Below are positions 1 through 10,458 of a DNA stretch of 64,000 nt, piece by piece. Numbering within the stretch: position 1 is the first letter of the stretch; each line of letters starts with the position of its first letter. The notes below the pieces were generated by a model. The model worked only from the letters and a program-made list of their open reading frames with translations. It made no database searches and had not been told where the DNA came from. The stretch spans positions 806,001-870,000 of the forward strand of contig NZ_CP017014.1 of NCBI RefSeq assembly GCF_001767395.1. The letters run 5' to 3'. Origin of the DNA: Rhodococcus sp. WMMA185 (GTDB taxonomy: Bacteria; Actinomycetota; Actinomycetes; Mycobacteriales; Mycobacteriaceae). The position numbers and the translations under genes were made by a program.

Positions 1-850
<850 letters not shown>

Positions 851-853
851 CGC

Positions 854-1269
<416 letters not shown>

Positions 1270-1270
<1 letters not shown>

Positions 1271-1506
1271 TGGCTACTGGAACCCCAGCCGCAGAGCTCC
1301 GCGAGCTCACCGAGGAAGAGTTGGTCACCCGGCTCCGTGAGTCGAAGGAAGAGCTGTTCAACCTTCGTTTTCAGATGGCCACGGGTCAGATGGACAACAA
1401 CCGTCGGCTTCGTACCGTGCGCCACGAGATCGCGCGCGTCTACACCGTTCTGCGTGAGCGTGAGCTCGGGCTGGCCGTTGGCCCGGACGCAGGTGACGCG
1501 GCATGA
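1270..1506 (+). CDS. rpmC: 50S ribosomal protein L29
   Basis: L29 lies near the polypeptide exit tunnel and contacts L23. The 78-aa product has the family's two-helix pattern, with [20 protein letters not shown] and the core [11 protein letters not shown]. The start is ATG at 1270, with the first base shared with the rplP TGA; an upstream in-frame GTG at 1231 is internal to rplP and was not chosen. A short Ala/Gly/Asp tail ends in a 4-base overlap with rpsQ. Confidence 0.96.
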
Positions 1507-1784
1507 GTGAGGAAAAAGCAGTGAGCACACAAGAGCGCAACAGCCGAAAGGTTCGCGTCGGGTACGTCGTCTCCGACAAGATGGAGAAGACGATCGTGGT
1601 CGAGCTCGAGGACCGGGTCAAGCACCCGCTCTACGGCAAGATCATCCGGCGCACCAGCAAGGTCAAGGCGCACGACGAGAACGGCGTCGCAGGCATCGGT
1701 GACCGCGTGCAGTTGATGGAGACCCGTCCGCTGTCCGCGACCAAGCACTGGCGTCTGGTCGAGGTCCTCGAGAAGGCCAAGTAA
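1503..1784 (+). CDS. rpsQ: 30S ribosomal protein S17
   Basis: S17 is a primary 16S rRNA-binding OB-fold protein. The 93-aa product has a 15-20 residue actinobacterial N-terminal extension before the conserved core [20 protein letters not shown], then the [14 protein letters not shown] segment and [20 protein letters not shown] near the end. The ATG at 1503 overlaps the rpmC stop. It is the last gene of the S10 operon here: a strong hairpin follows 27 bases after the stop, before the spc genes. Confidence 0.97.
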   Translation: MSEEKAVSTQERNSRKVRVGYVVSDKMEKTIVVELEDRVKHPLYGKIIRRTSKVKAHDENGVAGIGDRVQLMETRPLSATKHWRLVEVLEKAK

Positions 1785-1811
1785 GAACCCGAGCAATGTG
1801 TCCAGTACGAT

Positions 1812-1850
1812 GGTGGGGTTGCCTTGCGGAAGACGCAGGGCAACCCCACC
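1812..1850 (+). terminator. Hairpin terminator after rpsQ
   Basis: A perfect 12-bp inverted repeat (1812-1823 with 1839-1850) carries a 15-base loop and starts 27 bases after the rpsQ stop. There is no long T run, as is common in GC-rich actinobacteria. It marks the boundary between S10 and spc transcription units. Confidence 0.7.
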
Positions 1851-2023
1851 GTTGTGCTCCCCGTCAGGGAGGCCCTTCCGTAGTTCATCTCGCCCGCCGG
1901 GGTGGTGCTCGCGGAGGGTACGGATACAGACCGCGCACGTCGGGTCGGAAATCTGCCGTGCATGACACGAGTGGTTGCTTGCCAATCGCTCGAGTCGGAA
2001 ACAGCCAGGTCAAGGAGAAGTAA
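1851..2023 (+). promoter_or_regulatory. Probable promoter/leader region of the spc operon
   Basis: About 170 bases lie between the rpsQ terminator hairpin and rplN. Because transcription from S10 probably stops at the hairpin, the spc operon needs its own start here. I cannot identify a convincing -35/-10 pair. An AAGGAGAAGTAA stretch immediately before the GTG of rplN supplies the ribosome-binding site. A 75-codon open frame runs through the region but looks non-coding. Confidence 0.4.
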
Positions 2024-2392
2024 GTGATTCAGCAGGAGTCGCGGCTGCGCGTCGCCGACAACACGGGTGCCAAGGAGATTCTCTGCATCCGCGTTCTCGG
2101 CGGTTCGTCTCGCCGCTACGCCGGGATCGGTGACACCATCGTCGCCACCGTCAAGGACGCCATCCCGGGTGGAAACATCAAGAAGGGCGAGGTCGTCAAG
2201 GCCGTCATCGTCCGTACCACCAAGGAACGTCGCCGTCCGGACGGGTCGTACATCAAGTTCGACGAGAACGCTGCCGTCCTCATCAAGCCGGACAACGATC
2301 CCCGTGGCACCCGCATCTTCGGCCCCGTCGGCCGTGAGCTGCGTGACAAGAGGTTCATGAAGATCGTCTCGCTCGCCCCGGAGGTGCTGTGA
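2024..2392 (+). CDS. rplN: 50S ribosomal protein L14
   Basis: L14 forms intersubunit bridges and is the docking site of the silencing factor RsfS. The 122-aa length is exactly canonical. Family signatures include [19 protein letters not shown] at the N-terminus, the [12 protein letters not shown] turn, and [20 protein letters not shown] toward the C-terminus. The GTG start follows AGGAGAAGTAA. It is the first gene of the spc operon and overlaps rplX by one base. Confidence 0.98.
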   Translation: MIQQESRLRVADNTGAKEILCIRVLGGSSRRYAGIGDTIVATVKDAIPGGNIKKGEVVKAVIVRTTKERRRPDGSYIKFDENAAVLIKPDNDPRGTRIFGPVGRELRDKRFMKIVSLAPEVL

Positions 2393-2709
2393 TGAAGGTG
2401 CACAAGGGTGACACCGTGTTGGTCATCGCCGGCAAGGACAAGGGCGCGAAGGGCAAGGTCATCCAGGCCTACCCCGCGACCAACAAGGTCCTCGTCGAAG
2501 GCGTGAACCGCATCAAGAAGCACACCGCGGTTTCCGCGAACCAGCGCGGAGCTTCCTCCGGCGGCATCGTTACGCAGGAAGCCCCGATCCACGTTTCCAA
2601 CGTCGCGGTCGTCGACTCGGACGGCAACCCCACCCGCGTGGGCTACCGGACCGACGAAGAGTCCGGCAAGCGCGTTCGGATTTCCCGGAAGAACGGGAAG
2701 GACATCTGA
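2392..2709 (+). CDS. rplX: 50S ribosomal protein L24
   Basis: L24 is an assembly-initiator protein with a KOW fold near the tunnel exit. The product (105 aa) begins [20 protein letters not shown], the KOW motif, followed by [14 protein letters not shown] and a second conserved block around [23 protein letters not shown] at 2392 overlaps the rplN TGA; an in-frame GTG at 2389 would add one residue and is less likely because family members start MKVHKGD. Followed one base later by rplE. Confidence 0.97.
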   Translation: MKVHKGDTVLVIAGKDKGAKGKVIQAYPATNKVLVEGVNRIKKHTAVSANQRGASSGGIVTQEAPIHVSNVAVVDSDGNPTRVGYRTDEESGKRVRISRKNGKDI

Positions 2710-2710
2710 C

Positions 2711-3277
2711 ATGACCTCCACTGAGAACAAGATCCAGCCGCGCCTGAAGACCCGCTACCGCGAAGAGGTCAAGGCTGCGCTGAACACAGAGTTCGACTAC
2801 GCCAACGTGATGCAGATCCCCGGCGTCGTCAAGGTTGTCGTCAACATGGGCGTCGGTGACGCCGCCCGCGACGCCAAGCTGATCAACGGTGCGGTCAACG
2901 ATCTCTCTCTGATCACCGGTCAGAAGCCCGAGATCCGGAAGGCTCGCAAGTCCATCGCGCAGTTCAAGCTGCGTGAGGGGATGCCGATCGGTGCCCGCGT
3001 CACATTGCGTGGCGACCGTATGTGGGAGTTCCTGGACCGTCTCGTGTCCGTCGCGCTTCCTCGTATCAGGGACTTCCGCGGACTGTCGGGCAACCAGTTC
3101 GACGGCAACGGCAACTACACGTTCGGCCTGAACGAGCAGTCGATGTTCCACGAGATCGACGTGGACAAGATCGACCGCCCGCGTGGCATGGACATCACCG
3201 TGGTGACCACCGCGACCAACAACGAAGAAGGCCGTGCTCTGCTCAAGCACCTCGGCTTCCCGTTCAAGGAGAACTGA
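2711..3277 (+). CDS. rplE: 50S ribosomal protein L5
   Basis: L5 binds 5S rRNA and contacts the P-site tRNA. The 188-aa product has the central motif [17 protein letters not shown] (about residues 37-53), the [20 protein letters not shown] segment, and the conserved [18 protein letters not shown] block. Length and termini agree with actinobacterial L5. ATG at 2711 follows the rplX stop at once, so it is read as part of the spc operon. Confidence 0.98.
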   Translation: MTSTENKIQPRLKTRYREEVKAALNTEFDYANVMQIPGVVKVVVNMGVGDAARDAKLINGAVNDLSLITGQKPEIRKARKSIAQFKLREGMPIGARVTLRGDRMWEFLDRLVSVALPRIRDFRGLSGNQFDGNGNYTFGLNEQSMFHEIDVDKIDRPRGMDITVVTTATNNEEGRALLKHLGFPFKEN

Positions 3278-3281
3278 GCTA

Positions 3282-3467
3282 ATGGCTAAGAAGGCATTGG
3301 TCAACAAGGCCAACAAGAAGCCCAAGTTCGCGGTGCGTGCCTACACTCGCTGCCAGCGCTGCGGCCGTCCGCACTCGGTGTTCCGCAAGTTCGGCCTGTG
3401 CCGAATCTGCGTTCGCGAGATGGCTCACGCCGGCGAGTTGCCCGGCGTTCACAAGAGCTCCTGGTGA
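3282..3467 (+). CDS. rpsZ: 30S ribosomal protein S14, zinc-ribbon type
   Basis: S14 contacts the 16S rRNA head. The 61-aa product is the short zinc-binding (type Z) form. It carries C24-x2-C27 and C40-x2-C43 in the pattern CQRCG...CRIC. The zinc-independent paralogue found in many actinobacteria is about 101 aa and lacks these cysteines; it is induced by zinc starvation and is not in this window. ATG at 3282 lies five bases after the rplE stop. A hairpin follows before rpsH. Confidence 0.97.
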   Translation: MAKKALVNKANKKPKFAVRAYTRCQRCGRPHSVFRKFGLCRICVREMAHAGELPGVHKSSW

Positions 3468-3471
3468 GCTG

Positions 3472-3504
3472 GTGACGTCGCCGCTTCTTCCGTGGCGACG
3501 TCAC
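3472..3504 (+). terminator. Hairpin between rpsZ and rpsH
   Basis: A perfect 11-bp inverted repeat (3472-3482 with 3494-3504) with an 11-base loop begins right after the rpsZ stop. It lies in the 150-base gap inside the spc operon, so it may be a partial terminator or an attenuator rather than the operon end. Confidence 0.5.
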
Positions 3505-3620
3505 GCACCACAGACTTCCGGCTCGTAACCTCGGACCGGGAAACGTAAGACCTACTTCGCGATAGGCCTGCGCCGGATACGGCAGAGGGAACCGTTGTGA
3601 GAAAGGTAGAGGTCAACCTC

Positions 3621-4019
3621 ATGACCATGACCGACCCCATCGCAGACTTCTTGACGCGTCTGCGGAACGCCAACACGGCGTACCACGATGAGGTGAAGTT
3701 GCCCCACTCGAAGATCAAGGCGAACATCGCCGAGATCCTCAAGCGTGAGGGTTACATCGCCGACTACCGCACCGAAGACGCCGAGGTGGGCAAGACCCTC
3801 ATCGTCGATCTGAAGTACGGGCCGAGCCGTGAGCGCAGCCTTGCCGGCGTGCGTCGTGTCTCCAAGCCCGGTCTGCGCGTGTACGCGAAGTCCACCAACC
3901 TGCCCAAGGTTCTCGGCGGCCTCGGCGTGGCGATCATCTCCACGTCCACCGGCCTGCTCACCGACCGCCAGGCGGCCAATCAAGGAGTGGGCGGGGAAGT
4001 CCTCGCCTACGTCTGGTAA
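3621..4019 (+). CDS. rpsH: 30S ribosomal protein S8
   Basis: S8 is a primary 16S rRNA binder in the platform and is the autogenous repressor of spc operons in enterobacteria. The 132-aa product starts [18 protein letters not shown], the family hallmark, and contains [22 protein letters not shown] and the [19 protein letters not shown] core. I chose ATG 3621 rather than an in-frame GTG at 3597 because actinobacterial S8 proteins begin at this position. The C-terminus GGEVLAYVW is canonical. Confidence 0.97.
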   Translation: MTMTDPIADFLTRLRNANTAYHDEVKLPHSKIKANIAEILKREGYIADYRTEDAEVGKTLIVDLKYGPSRERSLAGVRRVSKPGLRVYAKSTNLPKVLGGLGVAIISTSTGLLTDRQAANQGVGGEVLAYVW

Positions 4020-4033
4020 GGGAGGCCACCACA

Positions 4034-4573
4034 ATGTCGCGTATTGGAAAGATCCCCGTCGCCGTCCCCAGCGGCGTCGACGTCTCGATCGACGGCCAGG
4101 ATGTCACGGTCAAGGGACCCAAGGGCACGCTCGACCTGACGATCGCCGAGCCGATTGCCATTGCGAAGAACGAGGACGGCACGCTGAGCGTGACGCGTCC
4201 CGACGACGAACGTCGCAGCCGCGCGCTGCACGGTCTGTCGCGTACGCTCGTGCAGAATCTCGTCACCGGTGTCACCGAGGGTTACACCACCAAGATGGAG
4301 ATCCACGGCGTCGGCTACCGCGTCGCCCTGAAGGGCAAGGATCTCGAGTTCTCGCTCGGATTCAGCCACCCGGTTCCGATCCAGGCCCCGGAGGGCATCA
4401 CCTTTGCGGTCGAGTCGCCCACCAAGTTCTCGGTGTCGGGCATCGACAAGCAGAAGGTCGGGCAGATCTCGGCTAACATCCGCCGTCTCCGTCGTCCGGA
4501 CCCGTACAAGGGCAAGGGCGTGCGTTACGAGGGTGAGCAGATCCGCCGCAAGGTCGGAAAGACGGGTAAGTGA
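4034..4573 (+). CDS. rplF: 50S ribosomal protein L6
   Basis: L6 sits near the GTPase-associated centre of the large subunit. The 179-aa product has two duplicated L6 domains: residues 1-80, starting [19 protein letters not shown], and residues 90-170. The C-terminal signature [20 protein letters not shown] is intact. A GGGAGGCCACCACA ribosome-binding site precedes the ATG. It lies one base before rplR in the spc operon. Confidence 0.98.
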   Translation: MSRIGKIPVAVPSGVDVSIDGQDVTVKGPKGTLDLTIAEPIAIAKNEDGTLSVTRPDDERRSRALHGLSRTLVQNLVTGVTEGYTTKMEIHGVGYRVALKGKDLEFSLGFSHPVPIQAPEGITFAVESPTKFSVSGIDKQKVGQISANIRRLRRPDPYKGKGVRYEGEQIRRKVGKTGK

Positions 4574-4574
4574 T

Positions 4575-4982
4575 ATGAGCCAGACTGCAAACCAGAAAGC
4601 CAAGCGGGTTCCGCTCGGCAAGGATGCGTCCACGAGGCGTCGCCTGTCGAAGGCGCGTCGCCACTTCCGTCTCCGCAAGAAGATTTCCGGTACGCCCGAG
4701 CGTCCCCGCTTGGTCGTCAACCGGTCTTCGCGTCACATCCACGTCCAGTTGGTGGACGACCTCGCAGGCCACACCTTGGCTGCGGCGTCGACCACGGAAG
4801 CCGACCTGCGGGCTGCGGACGGAGACAAGAAGACGCTCAGTGCGAAGGTCGGTCAGTTGATCGCCGAGCGTGCGAAGGCCGCCGGCGTCGAGACCGTTGT
4901 CTTCGACCACGGTGGACACGGCTACCACGGTCGCATCGCGGCCCTGGCGGACGCGGCTCGCGAAGGCGGGTTGAAGTTCTGA
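4575..4982 (+). CDS. rplR: 50S ribosomal protein L18
   Basis: L18 binds 5S rRNA together with L5. The 135-aa product has the [20 protein letters not shown] core at about residues 39-58 and the [20 protein letters not shown] block, ending GLKF as in most L18 proteins. I chose ATG 4575, one base after the rplF stop, although the frame stays open upstream inside rplF. Its N-terminal 20 residues form an actinobacterial basic extension. rpsE follows 55 bases later. Confidence 0.97.
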   Translation: MSQTANQKAKRVPLGKDASTRRRLSKARRHFRLRKKISGTPERPRLVVNRSSRHIHVQLVDDLAGHTLAAASTTEADLRAADGDKKTLSAKVGQLIAERAKAAGVETVVFDHGGHGYHGRIAALADAAREGGLKF

Positions 4983-5037
4983 TGACCACGATCGAGTACA
5001 TGGCAGGCTCGGCCTGCGTGAACGGAAGGACAGCCTG

Positions 5038-5688
5038 ATGCCGGGACGTCAGAGGCGTGACGGCGGAAGCGGACCCGCCGGACAGAATGGTCCCAACACT
5101 GGGGACAACCGCGGCGGCGACCGTCGCGGTGGTCGCGACGATCGTCGCGGCGGACAGTCTGCAGAGAAGTCGAACCACATCGAACGTGTCGTCACGATCA
5201 ATCGTGTGTCCAAGGTCGTCAAGGGTGGTCGGCGCTTCAGCTTCACCGCACTGGTGATCGTGGGAGACGGCAATGGATTGGTCGGCGTCGGCTACGGCAA
5301 GGCCAAGGAAGTTCCCGCGGCGATCCAGAAGGGCGTCGAGGAGGCTCGCAAGAGCTTCTTCCGGGTTCCGATGATCGGAAGCACCATCACACACCCCGTC
5401 CAGGGTGAGGCCGCGGCCGGCGTCGTCATGCTGCGTCCGGCTAGCCCCGGTACCGGTGTGATCGCCGGTGGTGCGGTGCGTGCCGTGCTCGAGTGCGCCG
5501 GCATCAACGACATCCTGTCGAAGTCGCTCGGTAGCGACAACGCCATCAACGTCGTGCATGCGACCGTCGCTGCGCTCAAGGGCCTGCAGCGCCCCGAGGA
5601 AGTCGCCGCGCGTCGTGGCCTTCCCCTCGAGGACGTTGCCCCCGCAGGCATGCTGCGTGCGCGTGCACAGGCTGGGAGCGTGAAGTAA
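5038..5688 (+). CDS. rpsE: 30S ribosomal protein S5
   Basis: S5 helps form the mRNA entry helicase site and affects decoding fidelity. The double-stranded RNA-binding-like S5 N domain starts at about residue 43 ([20 protein letters not shown]), followed by [20 protein letters not shown] and the C-terminal ribosomal S5 fold. Before it are about 40 residues of Arg/Gly/Asp-rich low complexity with repeated RGG-like triplets, a feature of actinobacterial S5. The TAA stop overlaps the rpmD ATG. Confidence 0.97.
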   Translation: MPGRQRRDGGSGPAGQNGPNTGDNRGGDRRGGRDDRRGGQSAEKSNHIERVVTINRVSKVVKGGRRFSFTALVIVGDGNGLVGVGYGKAKEVPAAIQKGVEEARKSFFRVPMIGSTITHPVQGEAAAGVVMLRPASPGTGVIAGGAVRAVLECAGINDILSKSLGSDNAINVVHATVAALKGLQRPEEVAARRGLPLEDVAPAGMLRARAQAGSVK

Positions 5689-5867
5689 TGGCCGAACTCA
5701 AGGTCACTCAGATCAAGAGCACCATCGGTACCAAGCAGAACCAGCGGGATTCGCTGCGCACCCTCGGCTTGAAGGGTATCCGCCAGTCGGTTGTCCGCGA
5801 GGACAATGCGCAGAACCGTGGTCTGATCAACGTGGTGCGCCACCTCGTCACAGTTGAGGAGGTCTAA
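5688..5867 (+). CDS. rpmD: 50S ribosomal protein L30
   Basis: L30 is a small protein of the large subunit. The 59-aa product reads [20 protein letters not shown] at the start, then [19 protein letters not shown], the standard L30 signature. The ATG at 5688 shares a base with the rpsE TAA, and the TAA at 5865-5867 is two bases before rplO. Its place between S5 and L15 is the conserved spc order. Confidence 0.96.
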   Translation: MAELKVTQIKSTIGTKQNQRDSLRTLGLKGIRQSVVREDNAQNRGLINVVRHLVTVEEV

Positions 5868-5869
5868 CC

Positions 5870-6310
5870 ATGACCATCAAACTGCATCACCTGCGTCCCG
5901 CGCCGGGAGCCAAGACCGAGAAGACTCGCGTCGGTCGTGGTGAAGGTTCCAAGGGTAAGACCGCGGGCCGCGGCACGAAGGGCACCAAGGCTCGTAAGAA
6001 CGTGCCGGCCGCCTTCGAGGGTGGACAGATGCCGCTGCACATGCGTCTGCCCAAGCTCAAGGGCTTCAACAGCCCGTTCCGTACCGAGTACCAGGTCGTC
6101 AACGTTGGTGACATCGCCCGCCTCTTCCCCGAGGGCGGACAGGTCACGGTCGAGGACCTCGTTGCCAAGGGCGCCGTTCGCAAGAACCAGCTCGTCAAGG
6201 TTCTCGGCGACGGTGAACTGACCGTTGCGGTCCAGGTAACTGTGAACAAGTTCACGGGCTCCGCCAAGGAGAAGATCGCTGCTGCTGGTGGTACCGCCAC
6301 CGAGCTGTGA
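5870..6310 (+). CDS. rplO: 50S ribosomal protein L15
   Basis: L15 is a late-assembly protein that reaches into 23S rRNA with a basic extension. The 146-aa product begins [20 protein letters not shown], continues with the Gly/Lys-rich [19 protein letters not shown] segment and the conserved [18 protein letters not shown] block. The C-terminal globular domain ends in a Gly/Ala-rich stretch. It closes the spc ribosomal run; a perfect 16-bp hairpin follows 17 bases after the stop. Confidence 0.98.
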   Translation: MTIKLHHLRPAPGAKTEKTRVGRGEGSKGKTAGRGTKGTKARKNVPAAFEGGQMPLHMRLPKLKGFNSPFRTEYQVVNVGDIARLFPEGGQVTVEDLVAKGAVRKNQLVKVLGDGELTVAVQVTVNKFTGSAKEKIAAAGGTATEL

Positions 6311-6327
6311 GCAACCACCGCTGCTGG

Positions 6328-6370
6328 TAAATGGCCGCAGTACAGCCACACGGCGTACTGCGGCCATTTA
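6328..6370 (+). terminator. Strong hairpin terminator after rplO
   Basis: A perfect 16-bp inverted repeat (6328-6343 with 6355-6370) has an 11-base loop. It separates the spc ribosomal genes from secY, which in many bacteria are co-transcribed. This implies that secY-adk-map has its own promoter in the 130 bases downstream. Confidence 0.8.
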
Positions 6371-6428
6371 CGGCTGCACACCCCGGTGCCCGCAGCAGGT
6401 CTCCGGACTTGTATGTTGTCGCCACTGT

Positions 6429-6444
6429 TAGAGTTCTAGAGTTC
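6429..6444 (+). repeat. Two tandem 8-bp repeats in the secY leader
   Basis: TAGAGTTC occurs twice head to tail 55-70 bases upstream of the chosen secY start. TAGAGT at 6429-6434 could also serve as a -10 element, with a poor TTGTAT -35-like hexamer at 6409. This is suggestive only. Confidence 0.35.
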
Positions 6445-6499
6445 ATCCACAGACAAGTCTTCAATGGCTCGTCTCCCTACAGTCGTGCCAGGAGGATCT

Positions 6500-7813
6500 T
6501 TGCTTTCCGCCTTCGTCTCGGCCCTCAGGACCCCGGACCTGAGGCGGAAGATCCTCATTGCGCTAGGGCTTGTTGCGCTGTATCGCATCGGTGCCATGGT
6601 GCCCTCTCCGGGCGTGAACTACGGCAACGTGCGCGCGTGTATCGATCAGCTGTCCGGCGGTGACACGGCGGGCATCTACTCGCTGATCAACCTGTTCTCC
6701 GGCGGCGCATTGCTCCAGCTGTCGGTGTTCGCGATCGGCATCATGCCCTACATCACGGCCAGCATCATCGTGCAGCTGTTGACGGTCGTCATTCCGAAGT
6801 TCGAGGAACTTCGGAAGGAAGGCCAGTCCGGCCAGGCGAAGATGACGCAGTACACGCGGTACCTCGCGGTTGCGCTGGCCGTGCTCCAGGCCACCGGCAT
6901 CGTGGCGCTCGCATCGCGCGGCCAGCTGCTGCAGGGCTGCCAGGAGCCGATCCTCGCGGACGACAGCGTCTTCGGTCTGGTGATCATCGTGCTCGTGATG
7001 ACCGCCGGTGCCGCCCTCGTCATGTGGTTCGGTGAGCTCATCACCGAGCGTGGCATCGGCAACGGAATGTCGCTGCTGATCTTCGCCGGAATCGCGTCTC
7101 GCCTGCCGTCCGAGGGCAAGGCCATCCTCGACAGCCGCGGCGGTCTGGTCTTCACGATCGTCTGCGTCGCCGCGCTCGCCATCATCGCGGGTGTCGTCTT
7201 CGTCGAGCAGGGCCAACGGCGGATCCCGGTGCAGTACGCCAAGCGCATGGTCGGCCGCAAGATGTACGGCGGTTCGTCGACGTACCTGCCGCTCAAGGTC
7301 AACCAGGCCGGCATCATCCCCGTCATCTTCGCGTCCTCGCTGCTGTATCTGCCGAACCTGATAGCGCAGCTAACCGGAGCGACGAGTTCGCTGAACCCCA
7401 GTTGGTGGCAACGGATCATCAACGAGTACCTGGTGAATCCGAACAACCCGGTCTACATGGCCATCTACTTCGGGCTGATCGTGTTTTTCGTGTTCTTCTA
7501 CGTTGCGATCACGTTCAATCCGGAAGAGCGCGCCGACGAGATGAAGAAGTTCGGCGGCTTCATACCCGGTATCCGCCCGGGCCGCCCGACTGCGGACTAT
7601 CTGAATTACGTACTCAACCGCATCACCGTTCCCGGCTCGATCTACCTCGGTTCCATCGCGGTCCTGCCCCAGATCTTCCTAGCGGGAGGCCAGACGGCGA
7701 CCAGTATCTTCGGCGGTGCGGCCGTGCTGATTCTCGTCAGCGTCGCCCTGGACACGGTCAAGCAGATCGAAAGTCAATTGATGCAACGTAACTACGAAGG
7801 GTTCCTCAAGTGA
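6500..7813 (+). CDS. secY: Preprotein translocase subunit SecY
   Basis: SecY is the ten-helix pore of the Sec translocon in the cytoplasmic membrane, partnering SecE, SecG and SecA. Diagnostic segments include [20 protein letters not shown] (transmembrane 2), [18 protein letters not shown] and the cytoplasmic loop [18 protein letters not shown]. The end [12 protein letters not shown] is identical in mycobacterial SecY. I place the start at TTG 6500 because SecY proteins begin (M)LSAF and AGGAGG lies at 6490-6495; an in-frame ATG at 6464 would add 12 residues. The gene overlaps adk by four bases. Confidence 0.96.
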   Translation: MLSAFVSALRTPDLRRKILIALGLVALYRIGAMVPSPGVNYGNVRACIDQLSGGDTAGIYSLINLFSGGALLQLSVFAIGIMPYITASIIVQLLTVVIPKFEELRKEGQSGQAKMTQYTRYLAVALAVLQATGIVALASRGQLLQGCQEPILADDSVFGLVIIVLVMTAGAALVMWFGELITERGIGNGMSLLIFAGIASRLPSEGKAILDSRGGLVFTIVCVAALAIIAGVVFVEQGQRRIPVQYAKRMVGRKMYGGSSTYLPLKVNQAGIIPVIFASSLLYLPNLIAQLTGATSSLNPSWWQRIINEYLVNPNNPVYMAIYFGLIVFFVFFYVAITFNPEERADEMKKFGGFIPGIRPGRPTADYLNYVLNRITVPGSIYLGSIAVLPQIFLAGGQTATSIFGGAAVLILVSVALDTVKQIESQLMQRNYEGFLK

Positions 7814-8355
7814 GACTTGTCCTACTCGGTCCTCCAGGCGCCGGCAAGGGCACCCAGGCCGCGATTCTCTCGGAGAAACTCGGCGTTCCCCACATCTCGA
7901 CCGGCGACCTGTTCCGTGCGAACATCGGCCAGGCAACCCCTCTAGGACTCGAAGCGAAGAAGTACCTTGACGCTGGGGATCTGGTGCCCAGCGAGATCAC
8001 CAACAACATGGTCAAGGCCCGTGTCGCCGAGCCGGACTCGGCTAATGGCTTCCTTCTCGACGGCTTCCCGCGGACGATCAACCAGGCTCGAGCTCTCGAC
8101 ACGATCCTGGCGGATCTGAACACCAAACTCGACGGCGTCCTGTCATTCGTCGTGGACGAGGACGTCGTGGTCGAGCGGATGCTGGCCCGCGGCCGCACCG
8201 ACGACACCGAGGACGTCATCCGCAACCGTCTCCGGGTGTATCGAGACGAGACGGCCCCGCTGCTCGACTACTACAAGAACGAACTGCTCACTGTCGACGC
8301 GCTCGGTGAGGTCGACGAAGTCAACGCTCGTGCGCTGGCAGCACTGGGCAAGTAA
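7810..8355 (+). CDS. adk: Adenylate kinase
   Basis: Adenylate kinase interconverts ATP plus AMP with two ADP. The 181-aa product starts with the P-loop [17 protein letters not shown] (residues 1-17). It also has the AMP-binding block [11 protein letters not shown] and the [10 protein letters not shown] motif (residues 84-93). It is the short form: the LID region is reduced to [15 protein letters not shown], without a zinc-binding LID, as in mycobacterial Adk. GTG 7810 overlaps the secY TGA by four bases, and its TAA shares a base with the map ATG. Confidence 0.97.
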   Translation: MRLVLLGPPGAGKGTQAAILSEKLGVPHISTGDLFRANIGQATPLGLEAKKYLDAGDLVPSEITNNMVKARVAEPDSANGFLLDGFPRTINQARALDTILADLNTKLDGVLSFVVDEDVVVERMLARGRTDDTEDVIRNRLRVYRDETAPLLDYYKNELLTVDALGEVDEVNARALAALGK

Positions 8356-9152
8356 TGGGCTTCGGGCGTAAGCGCAAGGTCGTTCCTTTTCGAACCTCGG
8401 GCGAGCTCGACGCGATGGCAGCAGCCGGTGCAATAGTCGGTGAGGCGCTGGTAGCGGTGCGTGCTGCGGCTGTGCCGGGTGTGAGCACGCTCGAACTCGA
8501 CGAGGTGGCCGAGTCGGTCATCCGCGGCGCCGGCGCGGTGCCGTCCTTCAAGGGTTACCACGGGTTCACGGGTTCGATCTGCTCGTCGGTGAACGATCGA
8601 GTGGTGCACGGAATTCCCTCGGCAGAAGACATTCTCGCCGAGGGAGATCTCGTCTCCATCGACTGCGGTGCCATCCTCGACGGCTGGCACGGCGACTCCG
8701 CGTGGACATTCGGTGTGGGTGAGATCATCGAGGCGGACCGGCAACTCAGCGAAGCGACCAGGCTCTCGATGGAGGCGGGTATCGCAGCGATGGTTCCGGA
8801 TAGCCGCCTTACCGACGTCTCGCACGCGATAGAGCTGGGAACCCGTTCCGCAGAGCGCACACACGATCGGAAATACGGCATCGTCGAAGGCTACGGCGGT
8901 CACGGTATCGGCCGGGAGATGCACATGGAACCCTTCCTCGCAAACGAGGGAAGTCCGGGTAAGGGTCCGCGGCTCGTGGTCGGTTCGGTTCTGGCGATCG
9001 AACCCATGTTGACGCTCGGCACCACCGATACCGTCGTTCTCGACGATGATTGGACGGTCGTCACCTCCGACGGCTCGCGCGCTGCGCATTGGGAGCATAC
9101 GGTCGCGGTCACCGAGGACGGCCCACGCATTCTCACTTTGCGCCCGGAGTAG
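8355..9152 (+). CDS. map: Methionine aminopeptidase, type I
   Basis: This metallo-aminopeptidase removes the initiator Met from nascent proteins. Over 265 aa the pita-bread fold shows the conserved [21 protein letters not shown] segment in two halves. Metal ligands are visible in the order D (SIDCGAI), D (HGDSAWTF), H ([11 protein letters not shown]), E (AIEPML) and E ([16 protein letters not shown]). It is translationally coupled to adk, a common secY-adk-map order. Actinobacteria usually have a second MetAP elsewhere. Confidence 0.96.
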   Translation: MGFGRKRKVVPFRTSGELDAMAAAGAIVGEALVAVRAAAVPGVSTLELDEVAESVIRGAGAVPSFKGYHGFTGSICSSVNDRVVHGIPSAEDILAEGDLVSIDCGAILDGWHGDSAWTFGVGEIIEADRQLSEATRLSMEAGIAAMVPDSRLTDVSHAIELGTRSAERTHDRKYGIVEGYGGHGIGREMHMEPFLANEGSPGKGPRLVVGSVLAIEPMLTLGTTDTVVLDDDWTVVTSDGSRAAHWEHTVAVTEDGPRILTLRPE

Positions 9153-9209
9153 GCCTCGCCCGGAGAAGGCCGGCGCCTGGTCGTGCGAACCTACGTCCTG
9201 CGAACCTAC
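9141..9209. repeat. Back-to-back short tandem duplications between map and dtd
   Basis: Two different imperfect duplications lie between the convergent genes. A 16-base unit at 9141-9156 is repeated at 9157-9172 with two mismatches. An 11-base unit at 9184-9194 recurs exactly at 9199-9209, with a period of 15. They include the stop codons of map and dtd and look like replication-slippage duplications. No terminator hairpin was recognised here. Confidence 0.6.
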
Positions 9210-9643
9210 ACCTCGATCAGCAGGGTCACCGGTCCGTCGTTGATCAGGCTGATCTCCATGTGTTCACCGAATACGCCGGTCTCGACCGTCGCGCCCAACT
9301 CCCGCAATGCCGCCGTGAACGCCCCCACCAGTGGTTCGGCCACCGGTCCGGGGGCGGCGGCCGACCAGGTCGGGCGGCGACCGCGGCGTGTATCGGCCAT
9401 CAGCGTGAACTGACTGGCGACCAGCAGAGGTGCGCCTTGGTCGGCAGCGGACTGCTCGTCATCGAGGATCCGCAGCGTCCACACCTTCTTCGCAAGCATC
9501 GCGGCCTTCGCCTCGTCGTCGGAATGGGTGACTCCGACGAGGACCAGTAACCCGTGCCCACCGTCTCGTGGCGTGATCCGAGCGACCTCGGAGTCGCCGA
9601 CTCGGATCGACGCGGTGGTTACTCGCTGTACCAAAGCGCGCAT
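9206..9643 (-). CDS. dtd: D-aminoacyl-tRNA deacylase
   Basis: Dtd hydrolyses D-amino acids (and glycine on wrong tRNAs) from charged tRNA, protecting translation. The 145-aa product starts [16 protein letters not shown]. It carries both family motifs that form the active site across the dimer: SQFTL at about residues 77-81 and NDGPVT near the C-terminus. The ATG at 9643 is preferred over an upstream TTG-initiated frame because Dtd proteins begin MRALVQRV and a GAGGG sequence precedes it. It is convergent with map and divergent from infA. Confidence 0.95.
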   Translation of the reverse strand: MRALVQRVTTASIRVGDSEVARITPRDGGHGLLVLVGVTHSDDEAKAAMLAKKVWTLRILDDEQSAADQGAPLLVASQFTLMADTRRGRRPTWSAAAPGPVAEPLVGAFTAALRELGATVETGVFGEHMEISLINDGPVTLLIEV

Positions 9644-9922
9644 ATGCACAATCCCTCGAAGGAGTCGGGTCGGATGGAGCGAATGCCGACGAGGTCGGCG
9701 ATTGTCGGGAGATAGGCGGACCCTGCGCGAGTCACATTTGGCCTGGTGAGCAAATTCCCGTAACATCGTTTGGCGGTGCGCTATGCGTGCCGGTTGTCTG
9801 CGTGCCTAGTGTTGGATTCGATCCGGATTTCTCACAGTCTCGGTCGGTGAAGAACCCATCGGGCGCCACGGTAACGGAAACAGATGCAATAAGCACGTCA
9901 AACCACATGGATCGCGGAGGAT
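9644..9922. promoter_or_regulatory. Divergent intergenic region between dtd and infA
   Basis: These 279 bases must hold promoters for dtd (-) and for the infA-rpmJ-rpsM operon (+). GGAGG at 9917-9921 is the infA ribosome-binding site. I do not see a convincing sigma-70-type hexamer pair or a strong inverted repeat. Confidence 0.4.
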
Positions 9923-10144
9923 ATGGCTAAGAAGGATGGGGCCATCGAGGTCGAGGGACGAGTAGTCGAGCCGCTGCCCAATGCGATGTTCCGCATTGAG
10001 CTCGAGAACGGCCACAAGGTTCTCGCCCACATCAGCGGAAAGATGCGTCAGCACTACATTCGCATCCTCCCGGAAGATCGCGTCGTCGTAGAGCTCTCAC
10101 CCTACGACTTGTCGCGTGGACGCATCGTTTACCGGTACAAGTAA
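9923..10144 (+). CDS. infA: Translation initiation factor IF-1
   Basis: IF-1 is an S1/OB-fold protein that occupies the 30S A site during initiation. The 73-aa product reads [20 protein letters not shown], with [20 protein letters not shown] in the core, and ends in the typical [11 protein letters not shown] segment. Length and sequence are canonical. It heads the alpha-operon cluster, 86 bases before rpmJ, with small hairpins between them. Confidence 0.98.
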
Positions 10145-10179
10145 AGCTTCCCCGGCCGACCAGGTCGGGGAGAAGTATG

Positions 10180-10203
10180 CCCGCTGCGGAACTTCGCAGT
10201 GGG
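10180..10203 (+). other. Small hairpin between infA and rpmJ
   Basis: A 9-bp stem (10180-10188 with 10195-10203, one G-T wobble) has a 6-base loop in the 86-base infA-rpmJ gap. It may be an attenuator or mRNA processing/stability element. It is too weak and internal to be called an operon terminator. Confidence 0.4.
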
Positions 10204-10230
10204 CTGCCACAAAACAGGAGATCAGAAGAC

Positions 10231-10344
10231 GTGAAGGTTCAGCCGAGCGTCAAGAAGATCTGCGAAAAGTGCAAGGTGATCCGTCGTAACGGTCGGGTCA
10301 TGGTGATCTGCGAGAACCTGCGCCACAAGCAGCGTCAGGGTTAG
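10231..10344 (+). CDS. rpmJ: 50S ribosomal protein L36, zinc-binding form
   Basis: L36 is the smallest ribosomal protein. The 37 residues start [20 protein letters not shown]. The zinc ligands C11, C14, C27 and H32 are all present, so this is the zinc-dependent (C+) form. The GTG start at 10231 follows an AGGAG at 10217-10221. Its position between infA and rpsM is conserved. Confidence 0.96.
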   Translation: MKVQPSVKKICEKCKVIRRNGRVMVICENLRHKQRQG

Positions 10345-10438
10345 ATCGCCGCTTTTCGAGGATCTGCTTGGCAACAAGCAAAAGATGACCTTCCAGCACC
10401 AGCCAGTACTCACGGCTCTCGAGCAGGTACTGGTTCAC

Positions 10439-10458
10439 CCCCGGCACGGAGGCCGGGG
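10439..10458 (+). other. Short hairpin in the rpsM leader
   Basis: A 7-bp GC stem (10439-10445 with 10452-10458, 6-base loop) lies in the 222-base gap between rpmJ and rpsM. In several bacteria the alpha operon leader is the target of S4 autoregulation, but no known S4-binding fold is recognisable here. The rest of the gap shows nothing else distinctive. Confidence 0.3.

Noticed and set aside
1796..2023. 75-codon frame between rpsQ and rplN
   Set aside because: Covers a terminator hairpin and leader region, with no domain, no ribosome-binding site and Arg/Gly-biased composition.
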